A stretch of DNA of 64,000 nt from Gilvirhabdus luticola (lineage in GTDB: Bacteria; Bacteroidota; Bacteroidia; Flavobacteriales; Flavobacteriaceae). The stretch lies in assembly GCF_032583975.1 (NCBI RefSeq), contig NZ_JAWHTF010000008.1, one strand, 5' to 3'. This document shows positions 61,029 to 64,000 of the stretch, piece after piece (within the stretch, counting starts at the first letter, position 1; the number at the start of each line of letters is the position of its first letter). Below the pieces are notes generated by a model. That model was not told the DNA's origin and did not search any database. It worked only from the letters and a program-made list of their open reading frames with translations. The translations under genes and the position numbers were made by a program.

Positions 61029-61160
61029 ATGAAAACTAAAAAGTATTTAATCGCAATTGCAATCTTTGGAGGCGTGTTGTTTACAGCTCAAGCTTTAGAT
61101 TTAGATGGACAAACAAACAACGTTGAAAGAGCGGCAATCAAAAAGCCAACATGCGGATAA
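61029..61160 (+). CDS. Small secreted peptide of 43 residues
   Basis: This ORF was found by reading the sequence and encodes a 43-residue protein with an obvious signal peptide (MKTKKYLIAIAIFGGVLFTA, then QA) leaving a mature peptide of about 21 residues, LDLDGQTNNVERAAIKKPTCG, here stated as positions 23-43, with one Cys. It has a good promoter, a short leader and a stop 55 bases inside the next gene in another frame. No family is recognised. It could be a real secreted peptide, a leader for translational control of the membrane gene, or a spurious frame, although the signal peptide makes the last unlikely. Confidence 0.65.
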   Translation: MKTKKYLIAIAIFGGVLFTAQALDLDGQTNNVERAAIKKPTCG

Positions 61161-61635
61161 AAAAAGTTTAGTTATTGGTAGCATAGTTGCTACATTAATA
61201 GCTATAACACCGTATTTGTTTTATTTACACGAAAGTGTTCCAAGCACAAAAGTTTGGAACACTTTTTTATTTACTTATGATAGTGGTTTTTATGAGAATG
61301 CTCAAGTAGCAATGTGGATAGTTACTGGAAAAATTATTCCTTTATTTCTATTATTCATTTGGTTCTTTACATGTAGACATTGGTGGTATCATGTTCTTTT
61401 AGTACCTATTGCAATGTATATTTACCAAATTTTTGGTACTCTTATTGAAGATTTAAGAGTAGATTCTAACCAACTTATGTATTTGTTCCCAATCATGGCT
61501 ATTATTATACCATCCATTTATTTAATACGTGCTAGAATCTTTAATCGAATTAATAAGAAAACTATGCAAGAACTTGAAGATGAATTTAGAATTGGTCCAA
61601 AAGGGTTCTTTGAAAGATTAAAAGATTATTTTTAA
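61105..61635 (+). CDS. Four-TM membrane protein of unknown function
   Basis: A 176-residue protein with four hydrophobic segments (SLVIGSIVATLIAITPYLFY, AMWIVTGKIIPLFLLFIWFF, YHVLLVPIAMYIYQIFGTLI, LMYLFPIMAIIIPSIYLIR) and a charged N-terminus (MDKQTTLKERQSKSQHADKK). Its first 18 codons overlap the small secreted peptide gene (61029-61160) in a different frame; no later start codon exists before the second membrane segment, so the overlap is real if both genes are translated. A loop between the first two segments is outside if the N-terminus is in. I recognise no family. Confidence 0.75.
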   Translation: MDKQTTLKERQSKSQHADKKSLVIGSIVATLIAITPYLFYLHESVPSTKVWNTFLFTYDSGFYENAQVAMWIVTGKIIPLFLLFIWFFTCRHWWYHVLLVPIAMYIYQIFGTLIEDLRVDSNQLMYLFPIMAIIIPSIYLIRARIFNRINKKTMQELEDEFRIGPKGFFERLKDYF

Positions 61636-61696
61636 AGAGTTCGTAAATCAATCAAAAAAATATTCGTAATTTGACTTTTATTTAACTGCAACTTGC

Positions 61697-62896
61697 ATGG
61701 CTAAATCAATGTCTCCATTTACAAAACAACAATTACTTCCTCAAGAAGAAAAACTCGAAATACTAAAACGAAAAGGAGAGTTATTTATTGGAATTCCAAA
61801 AGAGACAGACTATCAAGAAAAGCGTGTTTGCCTTACTCCTGATGCTGTTTCTGCATTAGTCAGTAATGGGCACAGAGTACTTCTTGAAAAAGGTGCTGGA
61901 GAAGAAGCAAACTTTAACGATAAAGATTACAGCGAAGCTGGAGCAGAAATAACTAATGATACTGCCAAAGTTTTTGCATGTCCAATTATTCTAAAAGTAG
62001 AACCACCAAGTTTAGAGCAAATTAAATTGATTAATCCACAAACGTTGATTATTTCAGCTCTACAAATTAAAACTCAATCAAAAAAATACTTTGAAGCTTT
62101 AGCTACAAAAAGAGTTACAGCCATTGCATTTGAATATATAAGGGATGACGTCGGATCATATCCTGCCGTAAAATCATTAAGTGAAATAGCTGGAACTGCT
62201 TCAGTTTTAATTGCTTCAGAATTACTCTCTAATGCAAATGATGGAAATGGACTAATGTTTGGAAATATTAGTGGTGTTCCTCCAGTTGAAGTAGTTATTG
62301 TTGGAGCAGGTACTGTAGGAGAATTTGCTGCAAGAAGTGCCATTGGATTAGGTGCAAATGTTAAGATATTCGATAATTCAATTACGAAACTCCGAAGAAT
62401 TCAAACCAATTTAAATAGAACTATTTTTACATCTACCTTACAACCTAAAAATCTATCAAAGGCTTTGAAACGTTGCGATATTGCTATTGGTGCGGTAAGA
62501 GGCAAAGATAGATCGCCAATATTAGTATCAGAAACAATGGTTGAAGCTATGAAAGAAGGTGCGGTAATCATTGACGTTAGTATAGATATGGGAGGATGTT
62601 TTGAGACTAGTGAAGTTACATCGCATAAAAAACCTACTTTTAGAAAACACGGTGTTATTCATTATTGTGTTCCAAATATTCCAGCAAGATATGCACGTAC
62701 CGCATCAATATCCATTAGCAATATTTTTACACCTTACCTATTAAAAATTGCAGACGAAGGTGGTATAGAAAATTCCCTACAATTAGACCGAGGATTAAAA
62801 AATGGATTGTACTTTTACCACGGAATTTTAACCAATAGATCCGTTGGTGAATGGTTTGGTTTAAAACATAGCGATATCAATTTACTTATTTTTTAA
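61697..62896 (+). CDS. ald: Alanine dehydrogenase
   Basis: The 399-residue protein is of the AlaDH/PNT family: IGIPKETDYQEKRVCLTPDA, EKGAGEEANFNDKDYSEAGA, ILKVEPPSLEQIKLI, and the NAD fold VPPVEVVIVGAGTVGEFAAR. The long C-terminal domain includes HYCVPNIPARYARTASISIS. It should reversibly deaminate L-alanine to pyruvate with NAD, linking amino-acid and carbon metabolism. The N-terminal 30 residues before the conserved IGIPKE are longer than in Bacillus Ald. It overlaps the next gene by one base (TAATG). Confidence 0.94.
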   Translation: MAKSMSPFTKQQLLPQEEKLEILKRKGELFIGIPKETDYQEKRVCLTPDAVSALVSNGHRVLLEKGAGEEANFNDKDYSEAGAEITNDTAKVFACPIILKVEPPSLEQIKLINPQTLIISALQIKTQSKKYFEALATKRVTAIAFEYIRDDVGSYPAVKSLSEIAGTASVLIASELLSNANDGNGLMFGNISGVPPVEVVIVGAGTVGEFAARSAIGLGANVKIFDNSITKLRRIQTNLNRTIFTSTLQPKNLSKALKRCDIAIGAVRGKDRSPILVSETMVEAMKEGAVIIDVSIDMGGCFETSEVTSHKKPTFRKHGVIHYCVPNIPARYARTASISISNIFTPYLLKIADEGGIENSLQLDRGLKNGLYFYHGILTNRSVGEWFGLKHSDINLLIF

Positions 62897-63261
62897 TGAA
62901 ATTAATTCAACGTATTGGTTACTATTTGGGAGGATTCTCAATAGGATTGGTAATATTGGCCTTTTTTTTAAATGGAAAAAGAGTTTCTTGTGATTACGGG
63001 CCTCAAGCCCGTGTTTTAAAGAAAATAAATTCAAAAAAAATTGAATATAGCCCTTCTGTGATTGAATTACTTGAAAACGGATCGATTGATACAGCATCCA
63101 TAAAAAATATTCTTTTGAATGGTAAGATCAATTTTTCAAAAAGTGAAACAAGAAAAAAACCCTGTGGATTCTATTTTATAGAAAAACAGGTTAACCAAAA
63201 AGATATATCTATATTAGTTGAAAATTGTGATAGCCTAACAACAGTGAAAGAAATAAAATAG
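62896..63261 (+). CDS. DUF4258-domain small protein
   Basis: The 121-residue protein has one N-terminal membrane anchor (LGGFSIGLVILAFFLNG) and a soluble part with VSCDYGPQARVLKKINSKKI. The remainder (ILLNGKINFSKSETRKKPCG then FYFIEKQVNQKDISILVENC) resembles the DUF4258 beta-alpha fold, which occurs in small toxins and regulators as well as in unrelated proteins. Its start overlaps the ald stop codon by one base, so the two are translationally coupled. Three Cys residues could form a disulfide if the domain is outside. Confidence 0.78.
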   Translation: MKLIQRIGYYLGGFSIGLVILAFFLNGKRVSCDYGPQARVLKKINSKKIEYSPSVIELLENGSIDTASIKNILLNGKINFSKSETRKKPCGFYFIEKQVNQKDISILVENCDSLTTVKEIK

Positions 63262-63279
63262 TCAACTAATTCAAAACAG

Positions 63280-64000
63280 TTAATGCAAGACTACTTTTTT
63301 TGAAAATGGCTCACCATTTTGAATAATTGTTAAAATGTAAATTCCTTTTGGATAGGAAGACAAATCTAATTTAAATTCTAAATCTGCACCGGGATCGATT
63401 GGTTTGTTTACTAAAGCTTTACCAAGCATATCATAAAGCATCAAATTGGATAAGTTACTTAATTCTAAAAGTTTTACATTAAGTGTACCACTAGTTGGAT
63501 TTGGAAATACAGAAAATTCAACATTGTTTGATAAATTATCATTTAAATCAAGTGATGAACTCTGACATTGTATAACTGTAACTTTGACCTTGTCAGTATC
63601 TTGTGATATTCCATTACTAACAGTTACTTCATAAACACTTGTATGTGTTGGAGCAACAATGATACTTTCTGTGATTTCTCCTGTACTCCAATTATATTTT
63701 GAGCCTCCTGAAGCTGTAAGTTCAACACTATCCCCACTACATATGGTTACATCTCTTCCAGCATATGCTACAATTGGTTCAACTATGTTTACTTTAATTT
63801 CGTCAAATGAGGAACAATTATTAGCAAAGACTTCTACAGAATATGTTGTTGTAACATTTGGGCTAACGGTAATACTCTGTGATGTTGAACCATTACTCCA
63901 TTGGTAACTCGTTCCTCCTGTAACTGTGAGCGTTGTGCTTTGTCCTTCTTCTATGGTAACATCTGCTCCGGCATTCGCTTCAGGGATTTCGTTAACTGTG
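63280..64000 (-). CDS. T9SS type A sorting-domain protein (C-terminal part)
   Basis: The gene enters from the right edge and ends at 63280, so only its C-terminal 239 residues are visible. Two repeats of about 80 residues of PKD/Ig-like type are seen (CSGDSVELTASGGSKYNWST and STTLTVTGGTSYQWSNGSTS, followed by SVYEVTVSNG-type ends). The T9SS sorting domain follows: FSVFPNPTSGTLNVKLLEL, MLYDMLGKALVNKPI, and SYPKGIYILTIIQNGEPFSKK then a terminal VVLH. It is exported and cleaved or anchored by the type IX system. Its catalytic part lies outside the window. Confidence 0.93.
   Translation of the reverse strand, partial: TVNEIPEANAGADVTIEEGQSTTLTVTGGTSYQWSNGSTSQSITVSPNVTTTYSVEVFANNCSSFDEIKVNIVEPIVAYAGRDVTICSGDSVELTASGGSKYNWSTGEITESIIVAPTHTSVYEVTVSNGISQDTDKVKVTVIQCQSSSLDLNDNLSNNVEFSVFPNPTSGTLNVKLLELSNLSNLMLYDMLGKALVNKPIDPGADLEFKLDLSSYPKGIYILTIIQNGEPFSKKVVLH

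Noticed and set aside
1..64000. tRNA, rRNA, CRISPR, IS and phage genes
   Set aside because: No repeat-spacer pattern, transposase, integrase or recognisable tRNA cloverleaf could be seen; covariance-model and IS searches were not possible here.

Overview
The window is AT-rich chromosomal DNA of a Bacteroidota bacterium, almost certainly a Flavobacteriaceae member, probably marine or psychrotolerant. The signs are TAnnTTTG promoter boxes, weak Shine-Dalgarno signals, a fused lpxC-fabZ gene, the type IX secretion (T9SS) regulator PorX, a T9SS sorting-domain protein, OMP_b-brl/TonB-plug receptors, DUF4251 and head-GIN proteins, and many short lipoproteins. I see no rRNA, tRNA, IS element, prophage or CRISPR array.

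1-10 kb (minus strand): a partial oxidoreductase, a CSD protein, a DEAH helicase, a lipoprotein esterase, a small stress-type group (AhpD-like protein, Cys-rich 90-aa protein, NTF2-like protein, AraC regulator), then a fatty-acid desaturase, a small cold-shock protein and a CFA-type methyltransferase that look like a membrane-lipid/cold module. A decayed AraC C-terminus lies at 3144-3293. 10-17 kb (plus strand): an M23/LysM peptidase, two tandem membrane-anchored AraC regulators, an outer-membrane receptor and a GIN lipoprotein. 17-26 kb (minus): DUF6265, SRAP (abasic-site) protein, alcohol dehydrogenase, M13 peptidase, a remnant-bearing gap, then an operon headed by an EF-G paralogue whose catalytic His is replaced by Leu.

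26-37 kb: DUF3817 and MscS proteins, leuB with a CimA-like synthase, two secreted proteins of unknown role, a lipoprotein intradiol dioxygenase, DUF72, DUF2461, a TruA-like pseudouridine synthase and small proteins.

37.6-45 kb: a complete his operon on the minus strand (hisG-D-C-B-H-A-F-IE). Upstream of it is a clear transcription attenuator that I read directly: an 18-codon leader peptide with the run HHHHFH, an intrinsic terminator, and a 9-bp antiterminator pairing between the leader's distal codons and the terminator. Two related short repeats lie between his cistrons. 45-64 kb: an SPFH protein, a BatA-like VWA protein, fabG, an M16 peptidase, an envelope operon (HD, lpxD, lpxC-fabZ, lpxA, efp, second lpxD, sucD), divergent porX-tsaE, a 43-codon secreted peptide overlapping a membrane protein, alanine dehydrogenase, DUF4258, and the C-terminus of a T9SS cargo protein.

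The strongest regulatory finding is the his attenuator. The strongest protein finding is the probably GTPase-inactive EF-G2 with its co-transcribed unknown partners and a terminator-like hairpin upstream.
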